Made by a program: the position numbers and the translations under genes. This document shows, in pieces, positions 1-9,882 of a stretch of 64,000 nucleotides of DNA. Every line of letters begins with the position of its first letter. Positions within the stretch are counted from its first letter, which is position 1. The stretch is from Alviniconcha marisindica (lineage: Eukaryota > Mollusca > Gastropoda > Provannidae). The stretch lies in contig JABMCL010000106.1 in assembly GCA_018857735.1 (NCBI GenBank), positions 905,001-969,000 on the forward strand, written 5' to 3'. The notes under the pieces are model-generated. The model had not been told where the DNA came from, made no database searches, and worked only from the letters and a program-made list of their open reading frames with translations.

Positions 1-760
1 CATCAAGACACACAGTCAGCACTGACAGCGAAGAGGAGACAGGAAAATCTTGAATGGACAGGGGTCATTGGGGCACTGTGACAACTGCTACAGTTGCCTC
101 AAACTTTGAACCTGAACTGTGGTTTAGCAGTGTCCAATCGGTTTTGAGTTTCTGACGCTGCACATGTTGCATTGTTGGCAAAACAAGGGTCTTTCCATGT
201 CTAAAAATAACCCCGATCTAAAAATAACTACAAGCCACTAGCTGTTTCTGTAGCTATTGATGACGTGGTATGTGGAAGGAGAGCCAGACTTGTGGACTCT
301 TTAACAAATTGGGATTAGGCTATCTGCCTTTAACTTTATTTGCTCACCATGTATATGGGCCCAGTTCAGGGTGTTATCTGTACACTCAGAAAAGCCCATA
401 TGCACTCCACCTGTCTCTCAAACGTTGTCCCCCGTCATTGCCTTTGAAATGTTTCCAATGTTTGAAAGCAGCCATGTTTGCTGTCCTTATCTTTGATAGT
501 ACCCTGCCACCATACTTGTCATCTGCTGTACACTCCATCCCACACTGTTAGCTCCACTTCTGACAAAGAAGAAAACAAAATCTTACCTGTGCAAGATGGA
601 AACTTAAGCGTTTTGGTCACGGATCATTTTTCTGGTCAGGTTCCAACCTTGCCTGAGCAAACTTTTTCCTGTCCAGTACTGCAGTTTTCTCACACGTGTC
701 ATAATTTCTTGCAAAACCTTTCCGTCTATCTGCACGTTTATCTCTGTTTGCAGTCGGACA
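1..760. other. Unassigned sequence, probably Piezo intron
   Basis: I recognise no exon here. The stretch lies upstream of and in the same orientation as the Piezo terminal exons, so it is probably part of a long Piezo intron (inference). About 100 bases near 360-460 resemble 36930-37020 (shared core 'cccatatgcactccacct'), so at least part of it is a dispersed repeat. Confidence 0.4.
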
Positions 761-2425
761 GTTCTCTCTCACAGACCAAAACTTGTGTCAGTACTTTCCT
801 CTTGGTCCTCCTCTTCACATCCTGCATGGCACACCTGCTGGACATTTCTCTCTATCTCCAGATTGTGCACACCTGCTAGACTTTTCTCTCTATCTCCAGA
901 TTGTGCACACCTGCTAGACTTTTCTCTCAATCTCCAGATTGTGCACACCTGCTAGACCTTTCTCTCTATCTCCAGATTGTGCACATCTGCTAGACCTTTC
1001 TATCTCCAGATTGTGCACATCTGCTGGACCTTTCTATCTCCAGATTGTGCACACCTGCTGGACCTTTCTATCTCCAGATTGTGCACACCTGCTGGACCTT
1101 TCTATCTCCAGATTGTGCACACCTGCTGACCTTTCTATCTCCAGATTGTGCACACCTGCTAGACTTTCTCTCTATCTCCAGATTGTGCACACCTGCTGAC
1201 CTTTCTATCTCCAGATTGTGCACACCTGCTGACTTTCTCTCTATCTCCAGATTGTGCACACCTGCTAGACTTTTCTCTCTATCTCCAGATTGTGCACACC
1301 TGCTGACTTTCTGATGTGCACACCTGCTGACCTTCTATCTCCAGATTGTGCACACTGCTGGACTTTTCTATCTCCAGATTGTGCACACCTGCTGGACCTT
1401 TCTCTCTATCTCCAGATTGTGCACACCTGCTAGACTTTTCTCTCTATCTCCAGATTGTGCACACCTGCTGGACCTTTCTATCTCCAGATTGTGCACACCT
1501 GCTAGACTTTTCTCTCTATCTCCAGATTGTGCACACCTGCTGGACTTTTCTCTATCTCCAGATTGTGCACACCTGCTAGACTTTCTCTCTATCTCCAGAT
1601 TGTGCACACCTGCTGGACTTTCTCTCTATCTCCAGATTGTGCACACCTGCTGGACCTTTCTCTATCTCCAGATTGTGCACACCTGCTAGACTTTTCTCTC
1701 TATCTCCAGATTGTGCACACCTGCTGGACCTTTCTCTCTTCTCCAGATTGTGCACATCTGCTGGACTTTCTCTCTATCTCCAGATTGTGCACATCTGCTA
1801 GACTTTTCTCTCTTCTCCAGATTGTGCACATCTGCTGGACTTTCTCTCTATCTCCAGATTGTGCACACTGCTGACTTTTCTCTCTATCTCCAGATTGTGC
1901 ACATCTGCTAGACTTTTCTCTCTTCTCCAGATTGTGCACACTGCTGGACCTTTCTTCTCCAGATTGTGCACATCTGCTAGACTTTTCTCTCTGTCTCCGG
2001 ATTGTGCACACCTGCTGGACCTTTCTCTCTATCTCTCGATTGTGCACACTGCTGGACTTCTCTCTATCTCCAGATTGTGCACACTGCTGGACCTTTCTCT
2101 CTATCTCCAGATTGTGCACACTGCTGGACTCTTCTATCTCCAGATTGTGCACACCTGCTGACTTCTATCTCCAGATTGTGCACACTGCTAGACTTTTCTC
2201 TCTATCTCCAGATTGTGCACATCTGCTGGACATTTCTCTCTATCTCCAGATTGTGCACAACTGCTGGACCTTTCTCTCTATCTCCAGATTGTGCACAACT
2301 GCTGGACCTTTCTCACCCTCTCCAAATTGATCTCTATCTTCCATTCACACGCAACTCGGCTCTTCTCTCTCACAGACCAAAACTTCCGTCAAAGCTTTCC
2401 TCTTGATCTTCACCTGCAACACTGC
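761..2425 (+). repeat. Minisatellite of about 34-40 bp units, about 40 copies, nested in a 65-bp duplication
   Basis: From about 829 to 2325 a unit is repeated with small length differences: a pyrimidine tract, 'ctatctccag', then 'attgtgcacacctgctgga'. On the + strand, the sense strand of Piezo, each unit resembles a 3' splice site (tract plus CAG). The array is bracketed by two copies of one flank (761-826 and 2361-2425, both with 'ctctctcacagaccaaaact'), so it probably grew inside an older duplication. I could not identify an exon beside it. The open frames across it are by-products of a stop-poor unit. Confidence 0.9.
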
Positions 2426-2794
2426 AGTTAATATTAAAAATGAATTTAAAAAAGAATTTAAAAAAAGGAAGGTAGCTTTTATTGATTGCACCTGTATACA
2501 AAAAAGTTTGATTAAAACCCCACAAAAAAAAAAAAAAAAAAAGCTAAATCATCTGCACATCTCTGCTTGTGGCCTTGATGAGAAGTTGAAAGTTGCCCTC
2601 ACCGTCGCTGGCTGATTAAAGTGGCGACCGACAAGCTGGAGGTGATGAGACCATTTTGTGTCCCAGCGCGCACACAGTGCTCCCTGTTGTATCCAGAGAG
2701 AGCATCATGCAGGTTTTAATGTGTGTGGCAGTGTCCTGGACTCTTTGACAAAAAGTTTTTATTCAGGTTTTACATTTACACTCACGTAAAGTAA

Positions 2795-3130
2795 GTAAGT
2801 AGTAAGTAAGTAAGTAAACATGGTGCTTAACGTCCACAGAAACCATAAGGCTTATTAGGGACGGGGGAAGGGGGGAAGGGGGTATGGAGGTGGGGGTAGA
2901 GGGAAGAATGTATACCTATCGCTACACTGTCACCACCGGAATGACTTTTGCATTAAGGTGGGCAGCGATGAGAGCCATTTTAATGTTTGATAATTGTGAG
3001 GGACAAAGTCACAAGACAGTGTCCACAGACCTCAACTTTTGAAGCGGAGAAAGGAGAGCCGAAGCAGATTCGAACCGAGGTCCCTCTGCTTACCAGCCTA
3101 ATGCCTTACCGCTAGGCCAAACCGGCTCAC
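2795..3130 (-). mobile_element. tRNA-derived SINE (family B), minus strand
   Basis: Read on the minus strand from 3130 the element opens with a tRNA-like head: a box A-like 'tggcctagcggtaaggc' and a box B 'ggttcgaatc' about 35 bases later. A non-tRNA body follows, then a 3' end reading 'ggtttctgtggacgttaagc' and a run of TTAC repeats. The 3' end recurs at 7300-7345, 56640-56745 and 63910-64000, so this is a family. Promoter boxes look intact; activity is unknown. Confidence 0.8.
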
Positions 3131-3159
3131 AGTCACGTAAAGTAGTTGCTGATCGCTTT

Positions 3160-3194
3160 TATAGGGCCTGTGCGGGTTAGGCACTCTAAGCATC

Positions 3195-3243
<49 letters not shown>
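3160..3243 (+). repeat. (ATT)n tract after a retroelement-like tail
   Basis: A trinucleotide run starts near 3195, preceded by 'gggttaggcactctaag'. Almost the same tail, with 'ggttaggcactctaag' and an ATT run, ends the LINE fragment near 52680. This is therefore probably the 3' tail of a truncated retroelement. Confidence 0.6.
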
Positions 3244-3245
<2 letters not shown>

Positions 3246-3299
3246 TATTATTAAGCCCTAGCAGGAGCAGGTCTTAAATCTCGCGTTGATTACTGTTGA

Positions 3300-3420
3300 G
3301 GAGTAATTGGTGGAGTTTATGCCCCTTGTATTTACTCGCAAGCCAGATGAGAGCTACGGTAGGCGACTCAACTAGGTCTTTTGTTGATGGTGCATTTGTG
3401 TGTATGGCTTTCAGGTGGTG
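3300..3420 (+). mobile_element. Diverged single arm of a dispersed fold-back element
   Basis: 'ggtggagtttatg' followed by 'ttgtatttactcgcaagcc' and 'acggtaggcgactcaa' match the arms of the inverted-repeat elements at 8681-8990 and 10612-11050. Only one arm is present, so the copy is partial. Confidence 0.55.
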
Positions 3421-3759
3421 ACTACCTCCCCTTGGGGTTTGATTACTGTTGAGTTGCTTTGTTGCTTTGCATGTGTTCATCTTGGACAGCTAATGCTTTC
3501 TTTCTTTAATGTATGTTTCTTTGCACGTGAATAATTTGTTTTTGAATTTGTTTGTTTTGCTTGTACTTTGAAGGAAATAAATGTGTAGTTCATATTGCTA
3601 GTAGTTCTGTAATTTAATAGAGGTAACAGATTGGTTTCGTTCTAGCTAATCGAACGAAACCAATCTGTGTAAAAGTGAAAAAAAATTGTGTGTGTGTTTT
3701 TCTTCTGAGTGCAGTTCGCCTCTTCTGATTGCTTCGGAGGTTAGCCATTTTGTACTGTA

Positions 3760-4055
3760 ATGTAGTTCAATTGACGTCGCCTGGTTGCTTTTTTTTTTAA
3801 AGGCTGTTTTACGGCTGCTGTTCCGACTGATTGTAACACCTCATTTCTTGTCTGGAATGTAATGTAGTGCAGTTGACGTTGCCTGGTTGCTTTTTAAAAT
3901 TTGTTACGGCTGCTGTTCCCACTGATTGTAAGACATCATTTCCTGTCTGTCATGTGATATGGTGCAGTTGACATCTCCTGGTTGCTTTTTTATTTTTTAG
4001 GCTGTTTTACGGCTGCTGTTCCCACTGATTGTAACACCTCATTTCCTGTCTTGTC
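3760..4055 (+). repeat. Three copies of an about 100-bp repeat leading into Piezo exon A
   Basis: Units begin near 3763, 3868 and 3963. Each holds 'gcctggttgc' (or a variant), a T-rich tract, 'acggctgctgttcccact' and 'catttcctgtct'. The third copy supplies the pyrimidine tract of the exon A acceptor at 4063-4064. It also holds a second AG after a long T tract (3999-4000), but that one would enter the exon in the wrong phase. Confidence 0.85.
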
Positions 4056-4064
4056 ATTCCTCAG

Positions 4065-4323
4065 CATCATCGGCCTGTACGTGTCCTTCATCCTCTTGAT
4101 CGGCCGCTTCCTGCGAATGGGCACCACGGGCCAGCACCAGACCATCATCTTCCGCGAGCTGCCCATGGTGGACAACATCCTGCAGCTGTGCCTGGATATC
4201 TACCTGGTGCGCGAGATGAAGGAGTTCCACTTGGAGGAGGACCTCTACGCCAAACTCATCTTCGTCTACCGCTCTCCAGAGACCATGGTCAAGTGGACCA
4301 GGCCCAAGCCGAAGACGGAGTGA
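4065..4323 (+). CDS. Piezo: Piezo channel, alternative terminal exon A (inner helix and C-terminal domain)
   Basis: This exon encodes the last 85 residues of a Piezo mechanosensitive cation channel, a trimeric plasma-membrane protein gated by membrane tension. It follows acceptor 'cattcctcag' and starts with the third base of a codon; the upstream exon probably ends in GG, giving the family's Gly before IIGLYV. Residues about 1-20 form the pore-lining inner helix (IIGLYVSFILLIGRF). The C-terminal domain follows with IIFRELP, LVREMKE and YRSPETM, close to the vertebrate ends ('IMFEELP', 'YRSPETM'), and a TGA stop at 4321-4323. It has the usual family length for this segment. All upstream exons lie left of the window or were not recognised. 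Exon B at 6603-6876 is homologous, in the same phase, and also ends in a stop, so the two cannot occur together in one mRNA. Identification is firm; use as an alternative exon is inferred. Confidence 0.93.
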
Positions 4324-4428
4324 TCAGCTCTCGGGGTCTTTTGCTGCCACCGGAACCTCTTCAAGGGGCATCTTTATCAGCTCTCGGGGTCTTTTGCTGC
4401 CACCGGAACCTCTTCAAGGGGCATCATT
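4323..4428 (+). repeat. 53-bp duplication starting at the exon A stop codon
   Basis: 'atcagctctcggggtctttt' occurs at 4323 and again at 4376, and the copies stay near-identical for 53 bases. The first copy starts on the last base of the TGA, so the repeat opens the exon A 3' UTR. Confidence 0.9.
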
Positions 4429-5768
4429 TTTGCTGCGTCTTTTGATCAGAGTCTGAAGACTCTTTTCTGAGGGCTGCTTTCTTGCAGAGAGAAAATTCAG
4501 TGGAAATAGCCCCTGCTGAGGATGGACTGGTCAGATCAGATTGAACTGTCGGCTTCGTTTATGGTCATTTCATCCTGCTTTCTTTTTTTTTCTCCCTTTT
4601 TTTTCTCTCTTTAATTTGGTATCGAGAAACTAGATGAGATGGTCAATGATACCAGTATGTCCTAGGCAAAAATGCTTTTTTTGATGCTTTTTTTTAAAAC
4701 ATTTTCTTTTTAACAAAGGCAACATTGAAGGGACTAACTTCAAAGATTGGTATTTTTTCAGCAGACTTTTTTTCTTTAATCTCGTATCGATAAATTTAGA
4801 TGGAATAGTTGACACTATCAGTATGTCCTAGGCTTACATACTTTGTTTTTTGTTGCTTTTTTTTTTTTAACAAGGGCAACATTGAAAGGACTAACTCTTA
4901 AAAAAATTATGTTTGTGTACGTATGTGTTGTATTTGTGTGCAAATTGATTTTGCGGATTTGATGTGAGAAAGGGTTTATACGTACATGTGAGAACAGTTT
5001 TGAAATATGTGTTTTCTTATGACAGAGTTTGATTGTTGTGGGTGACCCTGAACAGTTGACATGACATTAAAATCCGATTACTAACAAAGTTGACTCTAAT
5101 GCAAAATATAAGTCCGTGTAACTGATGGGTGTTGGGTCAGCCAGACAGTCAGATCCAGCCATCTTGCCGTCTCGCTGGCGGGCTGTTTAAAGAGGCAAAA
5201 GCTTTAGCGCTGCCATTTTCTCGGACACTATACAATTCAAATACAAAAGGACTTTATTGTTCATAAGAAATGTATAAAATCAAATAACAAAATTATATAA
5301 AAAAATTACGTTATCTTTTTCTCAGTCTATTTTAGTGGTGTCTTTCAAACTTTGCATGGTTGCAACCTTGCTATGGGTCTGCCATATCATACCAGGTCTG
5401 AATACCTTGACCTAGTTTTAAAGTCCAAGGTGTGTTGGGAACATAAACTGCAACTTTTTCATTTCTGGTCCGACCTTGATTACATGTGTGAGACGCATAG
5501 CGAAAAGATCAATCACTGTATGCTTTGTACAACTAATTTGAATTTAGGGAGAAGACTGATTAATTTGCTAGTTTTGTAATTGGATGCGAGTCGTCTGAGC
5601 CTTTGCTCTTCTAGTTGCATATGTTATTATTGGTTTGTGTGTGTGTTTTAACACACGCGGAAATGGGTTCAGAGGTTGTTGTCTTTTGTGTGTGTTTTTC
5701 GCTTTCAGATATAAGCTGCTTTCTTTTCAGATGTGGAGTAAGTTAATTCTGAAGTAAAACAGTGTATA
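4429..5768 (+). other. Probable 3' UTR of Piezo exon A, then unassigned sequence
   Basis: No coding exon is recognised. Near 4620-4890 two related segments ('gtatgtcctaggc' at about 4654 and 4821) with poly-T runs form a loose duplication of about 165 bp. No classical AATAAA was found before about 6048, so the exon A transcript probably extends far or uses a variant signal. Confidence 0.4.
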
Positions 5769-6045
5769 CATGGGCGAGCCAGTTCAGTTGGTGGAGCATC
5801 AGACCGAAAAGCCAGGCACAATACTGATGCAGGTTCAATTTACTGGTGTGGCGAGGGTGAGAGATTTTTCTCCCAGAGTTAGCTGTCAGTGCAGACTCTC
5901 TTTGCTGTTTGGACAGCTCTCGCAGACGTCACGAAAATACTGCACACACTTGCAGCAACGGGCAGCGCTGCTCTTGCAGCTACTGTGGCCGCCATACCCA
6001 TGTGAAGTGACCCATGTTTCCCCACTAGGGATAATGAAGCGCTAA
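5769..6045 (+). mobile_element. tRNA-derived SINE-like element
   Basis: The start has a tRNA-like arrangement: 'agccagttcagttggtggag' as box A and 'caggttcaattt' as box B, about 45 bases apart. A unique body follows, ending near 'ataatgaagcgct' and then an A-rich run (6042-6125). Its tRNA head differs from SINE families A and B of this window. Function as a retroposon is inferred from this layout. Confidence 0.6.
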
Positions 6046-6349
6046 AAAATAAAAAAGATAACCTTAACAACAACAACAACATCCCCCCCCCAAAAAAACC
6101 AAAAAAAAAAACAACAACAACAAAAACTGGTGGACATTGACAATGACATGGTTTATTTGTGTGGAGTAGCTGCTGGTGTTTCTATAATTACCCTGTTTTC
6201 ACTTTAATCACAGACCTACTACTTGCAGGAGTCCCCCCCCTTCCCTCCCCCCCTCCACCCCACCCCTGTCCACACTTCCAACAGAAGAGAAAAAAAGGAT
6301 GAATTTAAAAAAGAGGAGAACTGAAAGGTGTAAGTGGCAAGTGGAGATA

Positions 6350-6595
6350 GGATGTAGCGTGTGTGCTGCCGTGTGAATAAACGGTCCCTTTTTAGCTGGG
6401 ATGGAGTGCGTGGCCATGTGAATAAACGGTCCCTTTCTGCTAGTATGTAGAGCGTGTGCTGCCGTGTGAATAAACGGTCCCTTTCCGCTAGGATGTAGAG
6501 TGTGTGCTGCCATGTGAATAAACGGTCCATTTCTGCTAGGATGCAGAGTGCGTGGCCGCGTGAATAAACAGTCCCTTTCTGCCAACCTTTCTGTG
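6350..6595 (+). repeat. Five copies of a 45-48 bp repeat in front of Piezo exon B
   Basis: Each unit reads roughly 'gtgtgaataaacggtccctt' plus 'tctgctaggatgtagag' and a GTG-rich spacer. The last copy is truncated and runs into the pyrimidine tract of the exon B acceptor. Every unit has a near-acceptor motif (about 'ctttctgctag') and an AATAAA. Confidence 0.92.
6376..6568 (+). terminator. Ladder of five AATAAA poly(A) hexamers
   Basis: AATAAA starts at 6376, 6421, 6469, 6517 and 6563, one in each tandem unit, ending 34 bases before exon B. They lie in the right strand and place to end transcripts that used exon A. Use as cleavage signals is inferred; the short GTG-rich spacers between them could act as downstream elements. 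Confidence 0.5.
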
Positions 6596-6602
6596 CTTGC
6601 AG

Positions 6603-6876
6603 CATCACTGGCTTGTACATTGGCTTTGTTCTGGTCATCGGCCGCTTCACCCGTTTCACCTTCATCGAGAGAGTGTCGGACCGAATCATGTTCTACGAGC
6701 TGCCGGACGTGGACCTCATCCTCCAGCTGTGCCTCAACATCTTCCTGGTGCGAGAGATGAAGGAATATAGGCTGGAGGAAGAACTCTTCTCCAAGCTGCT
6801 CTTCTTGTACCGAAGCCCTAGGACTATGATCCAGTACACGAGACATCGCTTTCTCATCCCGGTCGAGCCGGAGTGA
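6603..6876 (+). CDS. Piezo: Piezo channel, alternative terminal exon B (inner helix and C-terminal domain)
   Basis: This is a second, homologous Piezo end: 90 residues after acceptor 'tctgtgcttgcag', again entering at the third codon base, so it can replace exon A with no frame change. It encodes the inner helix (ITGLYIGFVLVIGRF) and then IMFYELP, LVREMKE, EEELFSKL and YRSPRTM, with a tail slightly longer than A (ends PVEPE) and TGA at 6874-6876. By eye A and B are roughly 55-60% identical. Differences fall on pore positions: B keeps Met-Phe at the neck but has Tyr where A has Arg, and Arg after the RSP motif where A and vertebrates have Glu. An open frame, conserved motifs and conserved phase argue against a pseudogene. 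A remnant of a tandem gene copy is possible but no other Piezo exon lies between A and B. Confidence 0.92.
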
Positions 6877-6927
6877 GCGGAGCTCAGCGCCTGCCTGTCG
6901 GCTTGGCCCGACAACCAGGCAGCGTCA

Positions 6928-7222
6928 GGGTGTAGAGCAGTTTGGCGTCTGCAGAGACGAAAGAGGGTGTCGTCACCTTGGAATGCAGGGCGAAGAGCAG
7001 TTTGGTGTCCGCAGAGACGAAAGAGTGTGTCGTCACCTTGGAATGCAGGGCGAAGAGCAGTTTGGTGTCCGCAGAGACGAAAGAGTGTGTCGTCACCTTG
7101 GAATGCAGGGCGTAGAGCAGTTTGGTGTCCACAGAGACGAAAGAGTGTGTCGTCACCTTGGAATGCAGGGCGTAGAGCAGTTTGGTGTCTGCAGAGACGA
7201 AAGAGTGTGTCGTCACCTTGAC
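6928..7222 (+). repeat. 60-bp tandem repeat, about five copies, in the exon B 3' UTR
   Basis: The period is exactly 60 bases ('gagcagtttggtgtccgcag' ... 'tgtcgtcaccttggaatgca'). Copies differ by only a few substitutions, so the array is young. It starts about 50 bases after the exon B stop. Sixty is divisible by three, which makes long but meaningless open frames on both strands. Confidence 0.95.
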
Positions 7223-7234
7223 ATTCCACGGTTG

Positions 7235-7345
7235 GTCAGAGCTCGGGAGCTGTGTGAACAGGGAGGTGGTCCTGGGCTCTCACTCCCTATCCCATTTGTC
7301 CCCCGTCCCTGATGAAACATACGGTTTCTATGGACATAAAACACC
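7235..7345 (+). mobile_element. SINE family B 3' fragment
   Basis: 'gagctgtgtgaacaggga', 'gtcctgggctctcac' and 'ggtttctatggacataaa' align with the copies at 56640-56745 and 63910-64000 and with the end of the full element at 2795-3130. The tRNA-like head is missing. Confidence 0.55.
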
Positions 7346-7684
7346 GTGAAAGAAGACGCGGTTGGCATCTTTCTAACACGCACCACACGGTCGTGCCCAC
7401 ACTCCAGGCATTGGTTTGTGACATCCTTCCTCTGACCGTTGCTGCCATTGGTTACGCCACAAGTCTCTGGAAACCTGGCACACGGATAGCTGGAAGTTTT
7501 TGTAACTGCAGATTATATCGGGCAGCATTTCTCCTGCAACTGCTCACAATGTTAACATCACCACAGGTAAAGTCAAAATTGTTTGAATCGACACAGAACT
7601 GTTTCCTTTTTCCTGTGGCAGACTCTCTGCACACATGCTTCACTGCGATGTGGAATCCTCTGTCTTATTACACAGATGTTTTGC

Positions 7685-7910
7685 AAATAATTATGGAGAG
7701 GCTGCTGAAATTATTGAGATTTTGAGAGGCTGTTGAAATTAATATTGAGATGTTGAGAGGCCACTGAAATTATTGAGATTTTGAGAGGCAGTTGAAATTA
7801 TTATTGAGCTGTTGAGAGGCTGCTGAAATTAATATTGAGATGTTGAGTGGCCGCTGAACTTACAGAGATTTTGAGAAGCTGCTGAAATTATTGAGATGCC
7901 AGTGACAGCG
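7685..7910 (+). repeat. About 34-bp AT-rich minisatellite, about 6-7 copies
   Basis: Units of 'attattgagattttgagagg' plus 'ctgctgaaatta' recur with substitutions. No exon was recognised near it. Confidence 0.85.
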
Positions 7911-8044
7911 TTAGAATTACAGTGGCAAGTTTGGAGTTCAGATGAGCGTAGATAAGAAACGCCTCATCAGTGGCGTAACCAATCATGGCAAGGTTTGTGG
8001 GAAGGGTGTCAGAAAGCAGAGGGTCGGGGTGTGGGCGCTGCTTG

Positions 8045-8680
8045 TATTTCATGGTTCATCCAAGCATTATTGATGGGCTGCATTGGCTTAGAACATGATA
8101 GTTATCGACATGTTCATTGGCTTGAAGCATGGTAGTTATCAACATGTTCAGTGGCTTGAAACATGATAGTTACCAACATGTTCATTGGCTTGAAACATGA
8201 TAGTTATCAACATGCATGGTAGTTATCAACGTATTCATTGGCTTGAAACATGGTAGTTATCAACATATTCATTGGCTTGAAACATGATAGTTATCAGATT
8301 GTTCGTTGGCTTGAAACATGGTAGTTATCAACATATTCTTTGGCTTGGAACATGATAGTTATCGACATGTTCATTGGCTTGAAACATGTTGGTTATCAAC
8401 ATGTTCATTGGCTTGGAACATGGTAGGTATCAGCATGTTCGTTGGCTTGGAACATGATAGTTACCGACATGTTCATTGGCTTGAAACATGGTAGTTATTA
8501 ACATGGTTTATTGGCTTGAGATGTGTATGGTTCAGCTAAATGTTATTGATGGGCTTCACTGGCTTGGGAACATGATAGTTATCGACATGTTCATTGGCTT
8601 GAAACATTCTGATTATTGATGCAGCTCATTGGCTTGAAACATTCTAATTACTGATGCAGGACATTGGCTTGAAACATTAT
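8045..8680 (+). repeat. About 34-bp minisatellite, about 18 copies
   Basis: Unit 'cattggcttgaaacatgata' plus 'gttatcaacatgtt'. Copies are diverged, with insertions near 8520-8570. The last units abut the fold-back element that starts at about 8681. Confidence 0.88.
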
Positions 8681-8990
8681 AATCTGAAGCAAAATGAGGC
8701 CTAGTGCGTTTGTGTAGAATTGATCAACAAAGGGAGTTGAACAGTACTCGAAAGATGTCACTTGGAGACAACAAGGAAGACCAGAACTGCCTATGGTAAA
8801 TCCTACCTGGCATGTGAGTAAACACAAGATACATAAACTCCGCCCTCAGGAAGTGTACCTTTTGTGGAGTGTATGTACCATGTATTTTCTTGCATGCCCG
8901 GTGAGAGGTGCTGTTGGCAATTCAAGTCTTTGTTGTTGCGTTTGTGTGGTGTTTTTCAAGCACTGTTGAGCATTTAGCTCCCTTGATTTG
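8681..8990. mobile_element. Fold-back (MITE-like) element, two inverted arms
   Basis: The left arm (about 8681-8848) reversed matches the right arm (about 8855-8990): 'gagtttatgtatcttgtgtt' against 'gagtgtatgtaccatgtatt', then '[ca]tgcc[ag]ggt' and '[ac]ttgttgt'. No coding capacity. The same arms occur at 10612-11050 (pair), 28545-28690, 62845-63025 and 3300-3420 (single arms), which shows a mobile family. Confidence 0.7.
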
Positions 8991-9144
8991 AGATATTATA
9001 GTTACTGACACAGCTCTTTGGCTGGAAATATTATGATGATCACGGAACAGGGACAAAGCTAATTACAGGTCAACAGACACATCCGATTGAAGCACAGGAC
9101 CTCTGAAAACAAACCCACTGTGGTCCAGAAGCAGCCAGAACAAG

Positions 9145-9510
9145 CACAGGAAGTGAGCATTGTCATTCCCAGATAGCACAGTGTAGGAGTTTTGCTGGTG
9201 CACTGGATAGCACAGTTGTTAGGTGGCAGTTGATGGTGAAGTGGACAGCGCAGTTCATGGGTACCAACTCGATAGCACAGTTGACAAGAACCAGTTATTG
9301 GTGAACCTGATGGCACAGTTGATATGAACCAGTCATTGGTGAACTGGATAACATAGCTGATATGAACCAGTTATTGAACTGGATAGCACAGCTGATAGGA
9401 ACCAGTTATTGGTGAACTGGATAGCACAGTTGATAGGTGGCAGTTGTTGGTGAACTGGATAGCACAGTTGTGGGTACCAGTTTTTTGTGTGGTGAACTGG
9501 ATAGCACAAG
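9145..9510 (+). repeat. About 35-40 bp minisatellite, about 9 copies
   Basis: Repeated core 'gtgaactggatagcacagtt' followed by 'gataggaaccagttattg', with copies in varying states of decay. It lies in the Piezo downstream flank; no gene relation is seen. Confidence 0.85.
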
Positions 9511-9748
9511 TCTAACTGATAAAAAAAGAAGAAAAAGAAAGAAAGAAAAAAAGAAAAAGAAAAAGTTATAATCACAGTTTCAACAAGATGTGTTCTCAGT
9601 TATGTTCAGTTCTGTTGCTGTCACTGGGATGTTTTGGCTTTTCCCCGCCTACCACTTGGCAGATTCAAATTCTGTTCATTTCTGGCGTGCTTTGTGTAAA
9701 CTGCTTGAAGACCAAACCTATTATTCAGGTCTTTCTTACAAGTAATTT

Positions 9749-9749
<1 letters not shown>

Positions 9750-9839
<90 letters not shown>

Positions 9840-9882
9840 CAGAGAAAGAGAGAGAGAGTGTGTGTGTGTGTGTGTGTGTGTG
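9750..9882. repeat. (TG)n microsatellite with internal (AG)n
   Basis: About 40 TG units, a short AG/AC block near 9827-9858, then more TG units. Purely simple sequence. Confidence 0.98.

Noticed and set aside
829..2325. Overlapping open frames of 60-150 codons on both strands with a repeated CAHLLD/CTPAGL peptide
   Set aside because: They come from a stop-poor minisatellite unit; frames run equally in several registers and strands.
3999..4064. Alternative acceptor at 3999-4000 extending Piezo exon A
   Set aside because: It would enter in a phase that does not match the upstream Piezo exon implied by both terminal exons.
6208..7229. Long minus-strand frames opposite Piezo exon B
   Set aside because: They are the antisense of a real exon and of 47- and 60-bp tandem repeats.
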